From Chryseobacterium sp. (GTDB taxonomy: Bacteria; Bacteroidota; Bacteroidia; Flavobacteriales; Weeksellaceae), in NCBI GenBank assembly GCA_027492795.1, contig JAPUEB010000012.1:47882-111881 (forward strand): a stretch of 64,000 bases of DNA, read 5' to 3'. Position 1 is the stretch's first letter, and each line of letters starts with the position of its first letter. Shown here one piece after another: positions 45,665 to 54,654 of this stretch. The translations under genes were made by a program, and so were the position numbers. The notes under the pieces are model-generated. The model was not told the DNA's origin. It ran no database searches and was given only the letters and a program-made list of their open reading frames with translations.

Positions 45665-46195
45665 TTAATAAATCATAAAATAAGTGTCAATATTGGAGCC
45701 ATTTGGATTCTGAAACCAACCAATATAATTCAGTGGAGCAGGAGGAGACACATCATCAAATGGAATATTCGGATGACAAGAATGAATTCCCATATTTGAA
45801 CTTGTATATATAAATCCACCCGTTGTAGGGTCTTTTAAACTAAATTTCGACCAACCCCATCTGCAATTTGATCCATAAGTACCTATTGGTGATAAGGCAA
45901 AAGAAGTATATGGTAAGTTTGAAGTTGGGCCTCCTGAATATGGAACAACACTCCAAGTATAAATTGGTATTACTACGTTAGCATTTCCACTGGTATTAAA
46001 ACTATCATAGATTGTATATTTATGAGCAGGTACTATGATATCTTGATAAACATGCATTCCACAACTGCCAGGAGCTTCTGCAATAATCTGTGCGTGCAAA
46101 TCATAATCAGAATCATTAGTAATAATTAGAGCACCTTGCTGTGCTAGTACTAAAATACTATTAAAAAACACTATTATTAATAAATACTTTTTCAT
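45665..46195 (-). CDS. Secreted hypothetical protein
   Basis: A 176-residue protein with a signal peptide (MKKYLLIIVFFNSILVLAQ) and a beta-rich body with conserved glycines and prolines. It has no known domain. Directly upstream of the T9SS gene on the same strand (1-bp gap), so likely the same operon. Confidence 0.65.
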   Translation of the reverse strand: MKKYLLIIVFFNSILVLAQQGALIITNDSDYDLHAQIIAEAPGSCGMHVYQDIIVPAHKYTIYDSFNTSGNANVVIPIYTWSVVPYSGGPTSNLPYTSFALSPIGTYGSNCRWGWSKFSLKDPTTGGFIYTSSNMGIHSCHPNIPFDDVSPPAPLNYIGWFQNPNGSNIDTYFMIY

Positions 46196-46200
46196 GATAA

Positions 46201-46569
46201 TTAGTTGTTTTCTTTTACTAATTTATTCAATTTACTGTACTTCTGAAAATAAATTTTTGTTGCCAATGAAATTATCATTCCTTTATCACCTCCTGTTTTA
46301 TTAATAATTTCAATTTCTGAAAAACCAGAAGATAATAAAAGATTTCTTGAAGCATTGAGTAATAAATTTTGATTCTCTTCAATAATTTTAGAAGAATTAG
46401 TCGTTTTGGTTAAATTCTCTTTTCTATTTTAACCGACACTTTTTAATGCTTTGTCAAAAGTTAACATTTCAGGAGTTTTCAAACTTTCAATCGTATTGAT
46501 AGCAGCGTGTTCACTTCTGCACGACAATAAGAAGCATGTCGCAAATGTAATAGTTAACAACTTTTTCAT
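46201..46569 (-). pseudogene. Small lipoprotein split by an in-frame TAA
   Basis: From ATG 46569 the frame encodes a lipoprotein signal (MKKLLTITFATCFLLSCRS with the lipobox cysteine) and a helical segment, then meets TAA at 46429-46431. The same frame continues without a break for 75 more codons to TAA 46201 (NASRNLLLSSGFSEIEIINKTGGDKGMIISL...). Total 122 codons with one internal stop. It looks like a recently disrupted gene, or a base error. Confidence 0.6.
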
Positions 46570-46643
46570 AATTAAAAGATTTATATTTTTGTCTAATATA
46601 CAAAAAATTAACATATTAAAATAAATCTATCTTCACCATTTCA

Positions 46644-46675
46644 TAAAAAAGTGCCACGAAATTCGTGGCACTTTT
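46644..46675. terminator. Bidirectional terminator downstream of clpP
   Basis: AAAAAAGTGCCACG and CGTGGCACTTTTT (loop AAATT) form a strong hairpin that can end both clpP (minus) and the opposite strand. Confidence 0.85.
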
Positions 46676-46751
46676 TCTCCTCATCCTCAAGCGAGCATCT
46701 AGCATCAGGTAAATATCATTTCGCAATCGGATTGATTTTTTTTGAAAAAGA

Positions 46752-47429
46752 TTATGCTTTTCTTTCCAAAACCTCATCCACCATTCCAAATTCTTTCGCT
46801 TCGGAGGAAGTCATCCAATAATCCCTGTCGGAGGCTTTTTCTACCCATTCGTAGGTTTGTCCGGAGTGAAGCGCAATGATGTCGTATAATTCTTTTTTCA
46901 GTTTTAGCATTTCGCGAAGGTTAATTTCCATATCGCTCGCAACACCTTGAGCTCCACCTGAAGGTTGATGAATCATCACTCGAGAATGTTTCAACGCGGA
47001 ACGTTTTCCTTTTTCGCCCGCAACAAGCAAAACCGCTCCCATAGAAGCCGCCATTCCTGTACAAATTGTGGCTACATCTGGCTTGATAATCTGCATCGTA
47101 TCGTAAATTCCCAATCCTGCGTAAACGCTTCCACCGGGAGAATTGATGTAAATTTGAATGTCTTTTGAAGAATCCGAACTTTCTAAAAATAACAACTGCG
47201 CTGTTACGATATTCGCGACCTGGTCATCGATTCCGGTTCCTAAAAAGATGATTCTATCCATCATCAAACGCGAAAAAACGTCCATTTGAGCAACATTCAG
47301 TCGGCGTTCCTCCATAATGTAAGGAGTAAGATTAGTCGGGTTGAAAATTCCCATATATTGGTCGGTTGCAAGTCCGCTGTTCCCGAGGTGTTTTACAGAG
47401 AAATCTCTGAAATCTTTTTTAATGTCCAT
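46752..47429 (-). CDS. clpP: ATP-dependent Clp protease proteolytic subunit
   Basis: A 225-residue ClpP with catalytic serine 129 (TGMAASMGAVL), histidine 154 (MIHQPSGG) and aspartate 203 (ASDRDYW). It forms the tetradecameric protease chamber used with ClpX. clpX is not adjacent here. A phased TCAAAC array lies upstream. Confidence 0.98.
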   Translation of the reverse strand: MDIKKDFRDFSVKHLGNSGLATDQYMGIFNPTNLTPYIMEERRLNVAQMDVFSRLMMDRIIFLGTGIDDQVANIVTAQLLFLESSDSSKDIQIYINSPGGSVYAGLGIYDTMQIIKPDVATICTGMAASMGAVLLVAGEKGKRSALKHSRVMIHQPSGGAQGVASDMEINLREMLKLKKELYDIIALHSGQTYEWVEKASDRDYWMTSSEAKEFGMVDEVLERKA

Positions 47430-47438
47430 ATAATTTTC

Positions 47439-47487
47439 GTTTAAATTTGTTTGAATTTGTTTGAAGTTTCTTTTGTTTGAGGTTTGA
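47439..47487 (-). repeat. Phased TCAAAC array upstream of clpP
   Basis: On the minus strand TCAAAC-type units lie at 47439 (variant), 47449, 47459, 47475 and 47482; the first three are exactly 10 bp apart and the nearest is 10 bp from the clpP start. Confidence 0.65.
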
Positions 47488-47525
47488 AGTCTCTAGTCTC
47501 CAATCTCAAAATCTCTTGTCTTTTT

Positions 47526-47669
47526 TTAAGGTTTTATTTTTACGATTTTTCCGTCTTTCATAATAACGACTTCCGAATTCATTTTACGTTTGAATTCCAG
47601 CATTTTTTGGTAGGCTTTTTCAAGACCTTTTTGAAGTTTTTTTAAGTCTAAATTTCCTTTATCGTTCAT
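47526..47669 (-). CDS. 47-residue small protein behind the Zeta-type gene
   Basis: ATG 47669 to TAA 47526 encodes a small basic protein (MNDKGNLDLKKLQKGLEKAYQ ... VIMKDGKIVKIKP). It begins one base after the end of the Zeta-type pseudogene and could be an antitoxin or a small partner of that ATPase. Low-complexity and short, so the assignment is tentative. Confidence 0.45.
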   Translation of the reverse strand: MNDKGNLDLKKLQKGLEKAYQKMLEFKRKMNSEVVIMKDGKIVKIKP

Positions 47670-48242
47670 TTAAATCATTTTAAATTGATTAAATTTCTCA
47701 CTTTCCAAAATTTCTTCCACACCATTAATGTTTTTTTTAAACATAGGATTTGGAATACCATCAGAGTTGTCAAAAATCACACACTCATCAACAATCGGAA
47801 GATATATTGTAAATAAATTTCTTATTCCTGCAACATACCTTCTGCGAAAAACGTCTTCGGGAATGTTGTGACCGCCTTCTGCAACTCTTGTTTTCACTCT
47901 TTCAATCGCCAATTCCACATTTTCAAGCCAAAAGAAAATCAGTTTTACCTGATAACCTTTTTACTGCGCTTCCAAAATCTTAGATTTATAACTTTTAGTT
48001 GACAAAGTGGTTTCAAAAGCGAAATTTTCGTCTGATTGTAAAAGTTCGTTAATTCTGTTCAACATTATTCTACCTGCATTAATCGCGACTTTCTCCGGTT
48101 GAAAAGGCGACAAGCCTTTGGCTATTTCGTCTGCATTTACAAATTCTTTACAATCTAAAATTTCAGGTAAAATAGTGAATGAAACTGTGGTTTTTCCTGC
48201 TCCATTGCAACCTGCGATGATGTAAAGATTTCTTTGTTTCAC
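47670..48242 (-). pseudogene. Zeta-toxin-type ATPase broken by an in-frame TAA
   Basis: The frame begins at ATG 48242 with a P-loop kinase start (LYIIAGCNGAGKTTVSFTILPEI), a Zeta-type Walker A, and continues to a TAA at 47961-47963. The same frame resumes 42 bases later (KGYQVKLIFFWLENVELAIERVKTRVAEGG) and runs to 47670. About 190 codons with one internal stop. Zeta-type ATPases are peptidoglycan-precursor kinases and toxins (COG4185). Here it is likely inactive unless the TAA is a sequencing or assembly error. Confidence 0.7.
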
Positions 48243-48290
48243 AAGTGTTATTTTTCAAAAACCGTTCCCAATCCAAAGTTAGCCAATTTG

Positions 48291-50210
48291 TCATAAAACT
48301 CGGTGCTGCTTTTCGTCTATTTTTATCCGAAGCTCGTTCAGCAAAGTTATTTTTCTGATTTTTTCTTCGTAATTGCCTTCTTCATTTTCTAAAGATTTTT
48401 TGATGTCATTTATTAAATTCACGCTAAATTCACGTTTATGACGGATAATGGTATCTTCCACAATTTGCGGAACCAGCTCTTCTTCCTTACTGAAATAAAT
48501 ATTGTGTTTTTGCCAATTGCTCGTTTCATAAGGCTCCACCAAAGCATCGGCAACTTTTCCGGAAATTTGCTCATCCATCAAAGTTTTGAAAAAATCTCCT
48601 GAGCGAAGTTCGTTTTCGGCAATTCCCAAACGTATTTCCTCAATGATTTTTTGGTTTAAAGGCGACTGAATTTCATAATCGTCTTCACCAAAATGCGCGA
48701 TAATTTCTTCGATTACCGTTATTTTATAGGGCTGATTTTCAACATCTTTTCTGTCTAAAATGATATCACCATATTTCAGCATCAACTCTACTAATTTTTC
48801 CTCCAAAATTAAAAGCGGATTGATGGAAATAATTTCCCGCATCACTTCGAGTTTTGGCGCAACTTCCGTTTTTGGCTGAATTTTAGGCTGATTTTGCTTT
48901 ACCTGCTTCTGAATATTCAGCTCGTTGAACAAACTTTGCTCACTTAATCCAAATTTGGTGGAAACTTCCTTTAAATAAATTTCCTGCTTCAGAGCATTAC
49001 CCACAAACGCAACCGATTTCACAATATCACGAATGGCTTCTGCCTTTTTTATAGGATCGTTTTCGGCTTCTTTTAGTAAAATTTCTGCCTTAAAATCTAT
49101 AAAATCTTTCGCTTCGGTTTTTATAAAATTTTCTACAAATTCCTGCGGATGTTTTCTTGCAAAAGAATCAGGATCATCACCATCAGGGAAAAGTAAAACA
49201 CGAATATTCATGCCCTCGGAAAGCAACAAATCTATGCTCCGGAAACTCGCCTTAATTCCCGCAGAATCTCCGTCAAAAAGAATGGTTACATTTTCGGTTA
49301 ATCTTTTTATCAGCTTAATTTGTTCTACCGTTAAAGCCGTTCCGGAGCTTGCTACCACGTTTTCAATTCCGCTTTGGTGAAGCGAAATAACGTCCATGTA
49401 ACCTTCTACCAACAGACAGAGGTTTTCTCTTGAAATTGCCTGTTTACCTTGATTTAAACCATAAAGAACATTGGATTTATGATAAATTTCTGTTTCGGGA
49501 GAATTGAGATACTTTGCAGTTTTTACATTTGATTTTAAAATTCGAGCACCAAAACCCAAAACCCTTCCGGAAAAACTGTGAATCGGGAAAATTACCCTTT
49601 CACGAAAACGATCAATTCCGTTGGGAGCATTTTCAGGGAAAATGGAAAGTCCGGATTTTTCTAAAATTTCTTTAGAATAGCCTTTGTCTATAGCAAATTC
49701 TGTAAAGGCATTTTTCTTTTCGGGCGAATAACCCAACTGAAACTTTTTGATGATATTTTCGTGCAGTTCGCGCTCTTTGAAGTACGAAAGCCCAATCATT
49801 GTTCCCTCTTCCGAATTCCAAAGATTTTCCTGAAAAAAATCGTTCGCCACCTCATGAATTTTATACAAAAGTTCCTTATCGGTTTGCGCCTGTTTTTGTT
49901 CTTCGGTGAGTTCGTAAACGTCTTCCTCTATTTCTATTCCGTACTTTTTTGCGGCATGACGAAGCGCTTCCGGATAAGTAAAACTCTCAATATCCATTAA
50001 AAAAGAAATGGCAGTTCCGCCCTTTCCGGTGGAGAAATCTTTCCAAATCTGTTTACTGGGAGAAACCACAAAACTCGGCGTTTTTTCATCTTTGAACGGA
50101 CTCAATCCCTTCAAATTCGCTCCTGCTCTTTTCAGCTGAACGTATTCGCCAATAATTTCCTCAACGCGAATGGTGGAAAAAATTTTGTCTATGGTTTGTT
50201 TGGAAATCAT
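48291..50210 (-). CDS. dnaG: DNA primase DnaG without zinc ligands
   Basis: The 639-residue protein has a Toprim catalytic domain (VEGYMDVISLHQSGIENVVAS ... FDGDSAGIKA) and an N-terminal domain that aligns with the CHC2 zinc finger but has lost its ligands: SPF for CPF (position 37), K40 for His, D58 and T61 for the last two Cys (KDFSTG). The fold may be kept without zinc; this pattern recurs in flavobacterial DnaG. It makes RNA primers for replication with the DnaB helicase. Confidence 0.95.
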   Translation of the reverse strand: MISKQTIDKIFSTIRVEEIIGEYVQLKRAGANLKGLSPFKDEKTPSFVVSPSKQIWKDFSTGKGGTAISFLMDIESFTYPEALRHAAKKYGIEIEEDVYELTEEQKQAQTDKELLYKIHEVANDFFQENLWNSEEGTMIGLSYFKERELHENIIKKFQLGYSPEKKNAFTEFAIDKGYSKEILEKSGLSIFPENAPNGIDRFRERVIFPIHSFSGRVLGFGARILKSNVKTAKYLNSPETEIYHKSNVLYGLNQGKQAISRENLCLLVEGYMDVISLHQSGIENVVASSGTALTVEQIKLIKRLTENVTILFDGDSAGIKASFRSIDLLLSEGMNIRVLLFPDGDDPDSFARKHPQEFVENFIKTEAKDFIDFKAEILLKEAENDPIKKAEAIRDIVKSVAFVGNALKQEIYLKEVSTKFGLSEQSLFNELNIQKQVKQNQPKIQPKTEVAPKLEVMREIISINPLLILEEKLVELMLKYGDIILDRKDVENQPYKITVIEEIIAHFGEDDYEIQSPLNQKIIEEIRLGIAENELRSGDFFKTLMDEQISGKVADALVEPYETSNWQKHNIYFSKEEELVPQIVEDTIIRHKREFSVNLINDIKKSLENEEGNYEEKIRKITLLNELRIKIDEKQHRVL

Positions 50211-50233
50211 TTCTCAAAAATAAGGAAATTTGT

Positions 50234-50262
50234 GGGATGTTGGGTGTTGGGTGATGGATGTT
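50234..50262. repeat. Degenerate copy of the folP heptamer repeat, upstream of dnaG
   Basis: GGGATGTTGGGTGTTGGGTGATGGATG-like sequence, similar to the TGTTGGA array over folP, lies just upstream of the dnaG start on the opposite strand. Confidence 0.5.
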
Positions 50263-50397
50263 TTTTTGGGAATGACTATAAGTAAGATTTTTTTAATTTG
50301 AATAAAAAAAGAAATTTAAATTCCCAAGATATTTATGAGAAAATAATCCCTACTCTATTGGAAAATATTCCATATATTTACATAAATATTTTTGGAA

Positions 50398-50832
50398 ATG
50401 AATTCAACCCTAGAAAAAAAACATAAAAAAACAATCGAAAACATCCCTGAAATTCACAATTTGACGAATGTTTTCCTGTTTCTAAACAAAAATAAAATCA
50501 ATTCCGATTATTTGAATATCCTGAAAGATTTTTCAACTTTAAATGATGATATTATTGCAGGTTGGCTCAATATTAATTCGCGCACTTTCCGAAATTATAA
50601 AAAGACAGAAACTGAATTGAAAGACAACACTCAAGAACACGTAATCATGTTAATTTCGCTCTACAAACACGGAGTGGATGTTTTTGGAAATAATGAAAAT
50701 TTTGATCTTTGGCTTTCTACCGAGAATTTATTTCTCGGGAACAGAAAACCGATGGATTTCCTCGATACCATCTCTGGAATTCAGTTTATTGATGATAGAT
50801 TAACTTCTTTGGAATATGGTGATAATGTATAA
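50398..50832 (+). CDS. Xre/MbcA-like antitoxin of a RES toxin pair
   Basis: A 144-residue protein with a DUF2384/Xre-MbcA-ParS fold (HVIMLISLYKHGVDVFGNNENFDLWLSTENLFLG). It binds and silences the downstream RES toxin and represses the promoter. The ATG overlaps a purine-rich ribosome site; the gene runs directly into the toxin (0-bp gap: TAA at 50830, toxin start at 50833). Confidence 0.75.
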   Translation: MNSTLEKKHKKTIENIPEIHNLTNVFLFLNKNKINSDYLNILKDFSTLNDDIIAGWLNINSRTFRNYKKTETELKDNTQEHVIMLISLYKHGVDVFGNNENFDLWLSTENLFLGNRKPMDFLDTISGIQFIDDRLTSLEYGDNV

Positions 50833-51282
50833 GTGATGATGGTTTTCAAAATTTGTCAGGAAAAATATTCCAAAAAACTTTCTGCATCCGGTGCTGCAAA
50901 CCGCTGGAACAAAAGGGATGAGTTCGTAATTTACACAGGTCATTCAATTTCGCTTTCCACACTAGAGTTGGTTGCTCACAGAAGCGGAATTGTGGTTTCA
51001 AAACCTTATAAGTTGCTTGAAATTGAACTTCAACCTGAAGATATTTTGGAACTCGACATAAAAAAACTTCCTGCAAATTGGCAGTCCATTTCGGCTTATT
51101 CGCATCTACAGGAAATCGGCTCGGAATGGTATCATTCTGAAAAAAGTCTAATTTTGAAAGTGCCTTCAGCAATCATTCCGCAAGAATCAAACTACATTAT
51201 CAACACGAGACATACAGATTTTTTAGCTAAAGTAAAATTAATTAAAACCACCAATTTTGAGTGGGACAAAAGACTATTATGA
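50833..51282 (+). CDS. RES-domain toxin
   Basis: A 149-residue RES toxin with the conserved arginine in GAANRWN, tyrosine in VIYTGHS and the NTRH segment near residue 126. RES toxins deplete NAD+ and are held in check by an Xre antitoxin; here the pair is complete. The start may be GTG 50833 or ATG 50836/50839. Its stop overlaps the start of an asparaginase by 4 bases, which is unexpected. Confidence 0.75.
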   Translation: MMMVFKICQEKYSKKLSASGAANRWNKRDEFVIYTGHSISLSTLELVAHRSGIVVSKPYKLLEIELQPEDILELDIKKLPANWQSISAYSHLQEIGSEWYHSEKSLILKVPSAIIPQESNYIINTRHTDFLAKVKLIKTTNFEWDKRLL

Positions 51283-52280
51283 AAAAACTTGCATTTTTAT
51301 TATTGACCATATTCTCAATCCTCATTTCTGCTCAAAAGAAATACGTTTTGGTGATTCACGGCGGTGCAGGAACGATTACTAAAGAAAATATGACGCCTGA
51401 AAAAGAAAAAGCCTATCATGAAGCCCTTACTTTAGCTTTGAAAGCAGGATACGCCGAACTTCAAAAAGGAAAAACTTCGGTGGAAGCGGTGGAAGCAGCA
51501 ATTGTATTGATGGAAAACTCCCCACTCTTCAATGCGGGAAAAGGCGCAGTTTTCACCAACGAAGGAAAAAACGAATTGGACGCTTCTATTATGTTTGGAA
51601 AAGACAAATCTGCAGGAGCCGTTGCAGGAGTTCAAACCATAAAAAACCCGATAAAGGCGGCAATTGCAGTAATGCAAAAATCGCCACACGTAATGCTTTC
51701 CGGTAAAGGCGCAGAGCAATTTGCAAAACTTCAGAACTTGGAAATTTTAGATCCCAAATATTTTTGGACAAAAGACCGTTGGGAAGGTTTGCAAAAAGCT
51801 TTAGAAAAAGAGAAGCGAAAAAAAGTTTCAAAAAACTCAAAAAAACATCCCGATTATTTTGAAATTGATGAAAAATTCGGAACTGTAGGTTGTGTAGCCT
51901 TGGATAAAAACGGAAATATCGCCGCAGGAACTTCTACAGGCGGAATGACTAACAAAAAATGGAACAGAATCGGCGATTCTCCCATCATCGGAGCCGGAAC
52001 TTATGCCAATTCGCAGGTCGGGGTTTCCGGAACAGGTTGGGGCGAATATTTTATACGAGCAACCGCAGCCAGAACCGTTGCGGCAAAAATGGAATACCAA
52101 AACAAAGACATTGCAACCGCATCACAGGAAACCATCGACGAAATTGGAAAAATGGGCGGTGATGGCGGTTTAATCGCTTTGGATAAAGACGGAAATATCG
52201 CAATGCCTTTCAACACGGCAGGAATGTATCGTGGTGCAATCACGGAAAGTGGAGAGGTTGAAGTGTTTATTTATAAATGA
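51279..52280 (+). CDS. Isoaspartyl peptidase / L-asparaginase (Ntn hydrolase)
   Basis: From ATG 51279 the protein has 333 residues with a signal peptide and the N-terminal nucleophile cut site FGTVGCV (threonine), plus conserved GGAGT and GGMTNK segments of beta-aspartyl peptidases. It clears isoaspartyl residues from exported peptides. Its start overlaps the RES toxin stop (ATGA). Confidence 0.9.
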   Translation: MKKLAFLLLTIFSILISAQKKYVLVIHGGAGTITKENMTPEKEKAYHEALTLALKAGYAELQKGKTSVEAVEAAIVLMENSPLFNAGKGAVFTNEGKNELDASIMFGKDKSAGAVAGVQTIKNPIKAAIAVMQKSPHVMLSGKGAEQFAKLQNLEILDPKYFWTKDRWEGLQKALEKEKRKKVSKNSKKHPDYFEIDEKFGTVGCVALDKNGNIAAGTSTGGMTNKKWNRIGDSPIIGAGTYANSQVGVSGTGWGEYFIRATAARTVAAKMEYQNKDIATASQETIDEIGKMGGDGGLIALDKDGNIAMPFNTAGMYRGAITESGEVEVFIYK

Positions 52281-52381
52281 GTAGAATTACGAAATGCGAA
52301 ATACGAATTACGAAATGCGAATTTTGAATTTTGAATTTTGAACTTTGAACTTTGAAAAAAAGTTTGTTTCCTTGAAACACT

Positions 52382-52427
52382 TCAAACAAGTTCAAACCAT
52401 TTCAAACAACATCAAACGATTTCAAAC
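52382..52427 (+). repeat. Perfect 10-bp-phased TCAAAC array upstream of tsaE
   Basis: TCAAAC starts at 52382, 52392, 52402, 52412 and 52422, each exactly 10 bp apart, ending 14 bp before ATG 52442. This is the cleanest of four such arrays. Confidence 0.8.
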
Positions 52428-52441
52428 TTTAAACCTTTTTA

Positions 52442-52849
52442 ATGAAATTCAATATCAACAAAATAGAAGATTGGCAAAACGTGGTGGATGAAATTCTACC
52501 AAAACTTCAACATAACATTTTGCTTTTAAAAGGAAATTTAGGAGCGGGAAAAACAACGTTTACACAGTTTTTACTGAAAAAATTGGGGAGTAACGACGAA
52601 GTTTCCTCTCCTACTTATGCTATTGTAAATGAGTATCATACGCCAAAAGGAAACGTTTTTCATTTTGATTTGTACCGAATGAAAAATATCGGTGAAGTGT
52701 TTGATATCGGTATGGAAGAATATTTGGATAATGCCTTTCTGTGCATTATTGAATGGCCAGAAATTTATGAAAGTGAACTTGAAGATTTGCCTCATCACGA
52801 GATGAAAATTGAAAATCACGGCGATTTCCGTGAAGTGAATTTTCGTTGA
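52442..52849 (+). CDS. tsaE: tRNA threonylcarbamoyladenosine biosynthesis ATPase TsaE
   Basis: A 135-residue P-loop protein with the Walker A GNLGAGKTTFTQ, switch SSPTYAIVNEY and the catalytic WPE-type segment IEWPEIY. It helps TsaB/TsaD make t6A in ANN-decoding tRNAs. It is preceded by a phased TCAAAC array. Confidence 0.95.
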   Translation: MKFNINKIEDWQNVVDEILPKLQHNILLLKGNLGAGKTTFTQFLLKKLGSNDEVSSPTYAIVNEYHTPKGNVFHFDLYRMKNIGEVFDIGMEEYLDNAFLCIIEWPEIYESELEDLPHHEMKIENHGDFREVNFR

Positions 52850-52874
52850 TCCTTTTAGTATGAAACAAGTTATG

Positions 52875-52882
52875 TATATTTG
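52875..52882 (+). promoter_or_regulatory. -7 element (TATATTTG) of ald
   Basis: TATATTTG fits the Bacteroidota TAnnTTTG consensus and lies 57 bp before the ald start; the matching -33 element is weak. Confidence 0.45.
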
Positions 52883-52938
52883 TTTGCTATTTTAATAAGC
52901 TTATTATCACTTTTATTTAACAATTATCTTTTACAAAA

Positions 52939-54132
52939 ATGAACAGCGGAAACGTTTATACGCCCTTCAACGAAGAACAGCTGATGCCTGTAGAAGAAAA
53001 ACTGGAAGTTGTAAAAAAAGGACAAAAATTCGGCATCGGAATTCCCAGAGAAACCAGCCATAATGAACGCAGAACCTGCATGACTCCTGATACTGTGCAA
53101 GTTCTTGTAAATCACGGTCATGATATCGTAATAGAAAGCGATGCAGGAAAAGGTTCTTTCTTTACAGACCAACAATATTCTGAAGCCGGAGCTAGAATTA
53201 CCAACGACCCGAAAGAAGCCTTTTCGCAGGATTTGGTGCTGAAAGTGAGTCCACCAACCGAAGAAGAAATCGATTACCTAAAAACTAACGGCTTCCTGAT
53301 TTCTGCTTTACAAATTAATTTACGCGACGCTGAATATTTCAAAAAATTATCAGAGAAAAAAATCAACGCAATCGCTTTTGAATTTATCGCGGACGAATAC
53401 CGTCAATTGCCTTTAGTAAGACTTATTGGTGAAATTGCGGGAACCGCATCCATTCTTTACGCTGCGGAATTACTCGCTTTGTCCAACGGAAATATGTTGG
53501 GAGGAATTACAGGAGTTCGCCCAACCGAAGTTGTAGTTGTAGGAGCAGGAATTGTAGGCGAATTTGCCGTGAAAGCCGCATTGGGATTGGGAGCTAGTGT
53601 GAAAGTTTTTGATAATTCGCTTTCAAAATTGCGTCGTCTTCATACGATGATTGACAGCCGAGTCCCAACTTCGATTATTGATCCAAAAGAACTTAAAAAA
53701 AGTGTAAGAAGAGCCGATGTTGTGATTGGAGCTTTAACCAGACAAAATCCGCAACCTATTGTAACGGAAGATATGGTGCTCAATATGAAAAAAGGCAGTG
53801 TAATTATAGATGTATCAATAGATTATGGAAAAGTGGTGGAAACATCCGAACTTACTTCTTTAGAAGATCCCTACATCATAAAACACGATGTAATTCATTG
53901 TGGATTGCCCAATTTAACGTCCAGAATTCCGAGAATTACTACGAAGGCTATTTCCAATTTTTTCCTTTCCTATCTTTTGAATTACGACGAAGAAGGTGGT
54001 TTTGAAAATATGCTAATGCTGAAAAACGAAATGAAGCAAAGCCTTTATATGTACAAAGGACGACATACCAAAAAAATAATTTGCGACCGTTTCGGGTTGC
54101 AATACCACGATATCAACCTGCTAATGTTTTAA
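52939..54132 (+). CDS. ald: Alanine dehydrogenase
   Basis: A 397-residue NAD-dependent enzyme with an N-terminal substrate domain (GIPRETSHNERRTCMTPDTV) and the NAD-binding loop VVGAGIVGEFAVKAA. It reversibly deaminates alanine to pyruvate. Its own -7 element is 57 bp upstream and a TTG-started DUF4258 gene follows 3 bp later. Confidence 0.92.
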   Translation: MNSGNVYTPFNEEQLMPVEEKLEVVKKGQKFGIGIPRETSHNERRTCMTPDTVQVLVNHGHDIVIESDAGKGSFFTDQQYSEAGARITNDPKEAFSQDLVLKVSPPTEEEIDYLKTNGFLISALQINLRDAEYFKKLSEKKINAIAFEFIADEYRQLPLVRLIGEIAGTASILYAAELLALSNGNMLGGITGVRPTEVVVVGAGIVGEFAVKAALGLGASVKVFDNSLSKLRRLHTMIDSRVPTSIIDPKELKKSVRRADVVIGALTRQNPQPIVTEDMVLNMKKGSVIIDVSIDYGKVVETSELTSLEDPYIIKHDVIHCGLPNLTSRIPRITTKAISNFFLSYLLNYDEEGGFENMLMLKNEMKQSLYMYKGRHTKKIICDRFGLQYHDINLLMF

Positions 54133-54135
54133 ATT

Positions 54136-54507
54136 TTGAGAAAACTAAAATTCTACCTTATCGGTCTTGTACCGGGATTAATTATCGTATTTTTTATCTT
54201 AAACAAAAAAGGTGCGAGCTGCAGCGGTTATCTTCCGAACAGCCGAGTAATTGCAGAAACTTTGAGTAAAGATTTCCAATATTCTGATAGTTTTAAAGCT
54301 GAAATGCAGCAATTAAAAGTAGATGAAAAATTTTTGAAAGACAGTATCCTTACTGAAGGCTACATCAATTTCGACCGCAGCCATGCACAGAAAAAGCCTT
54401 GTCCGGATTATCTTTTGCAATATCCTAAAAAAAATACGCGATTTGAAGTAACCTATGAAAAGTGTGATAAAACTGCTACTTTTCAGAGTTTGAAGAAGGT
54501 GAGGTAA
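54136..54507 (+). CDS. DUF4258-like membrane-anchored protein
   Basis: The frame opens at TTG 54136 (RKLKFYLIGLVPGLIIVFF gives an N-terminal TM helix) and ends with a DUF4258-like segment (PCPDYLLQYPKKNTRFEVTYEKCDKTATFQSL). No ATG fits, so TTG is the likely start. It follows ald by 3 bp and may be co-transcribed. Confidence 0.6.
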   Translation: MRKLKFYLIGLVPGLIIVFFILNKKGASCSGYLPNSRVIAETLSKDFQYSDSFKAEMQQLKVDEKFLKDSILTEGYINFDRSHAQKKPCPDYLLQYPKKNTRFEVTYEKCDKTATFQSLKKVR

Positions 54508-54654
54508 AAACCGTCTTTGTTAAGACTTATACTTAGATATTGATATTGAGAGTTTTTACCGAAATATTGCCTTTTCGGATTTTGATATAGAGGTTATTTG
54601 AGAGATGGTGGCTTTTGGAATTAATTTGTATATTTGAGAAGCAACAAAATTGCA

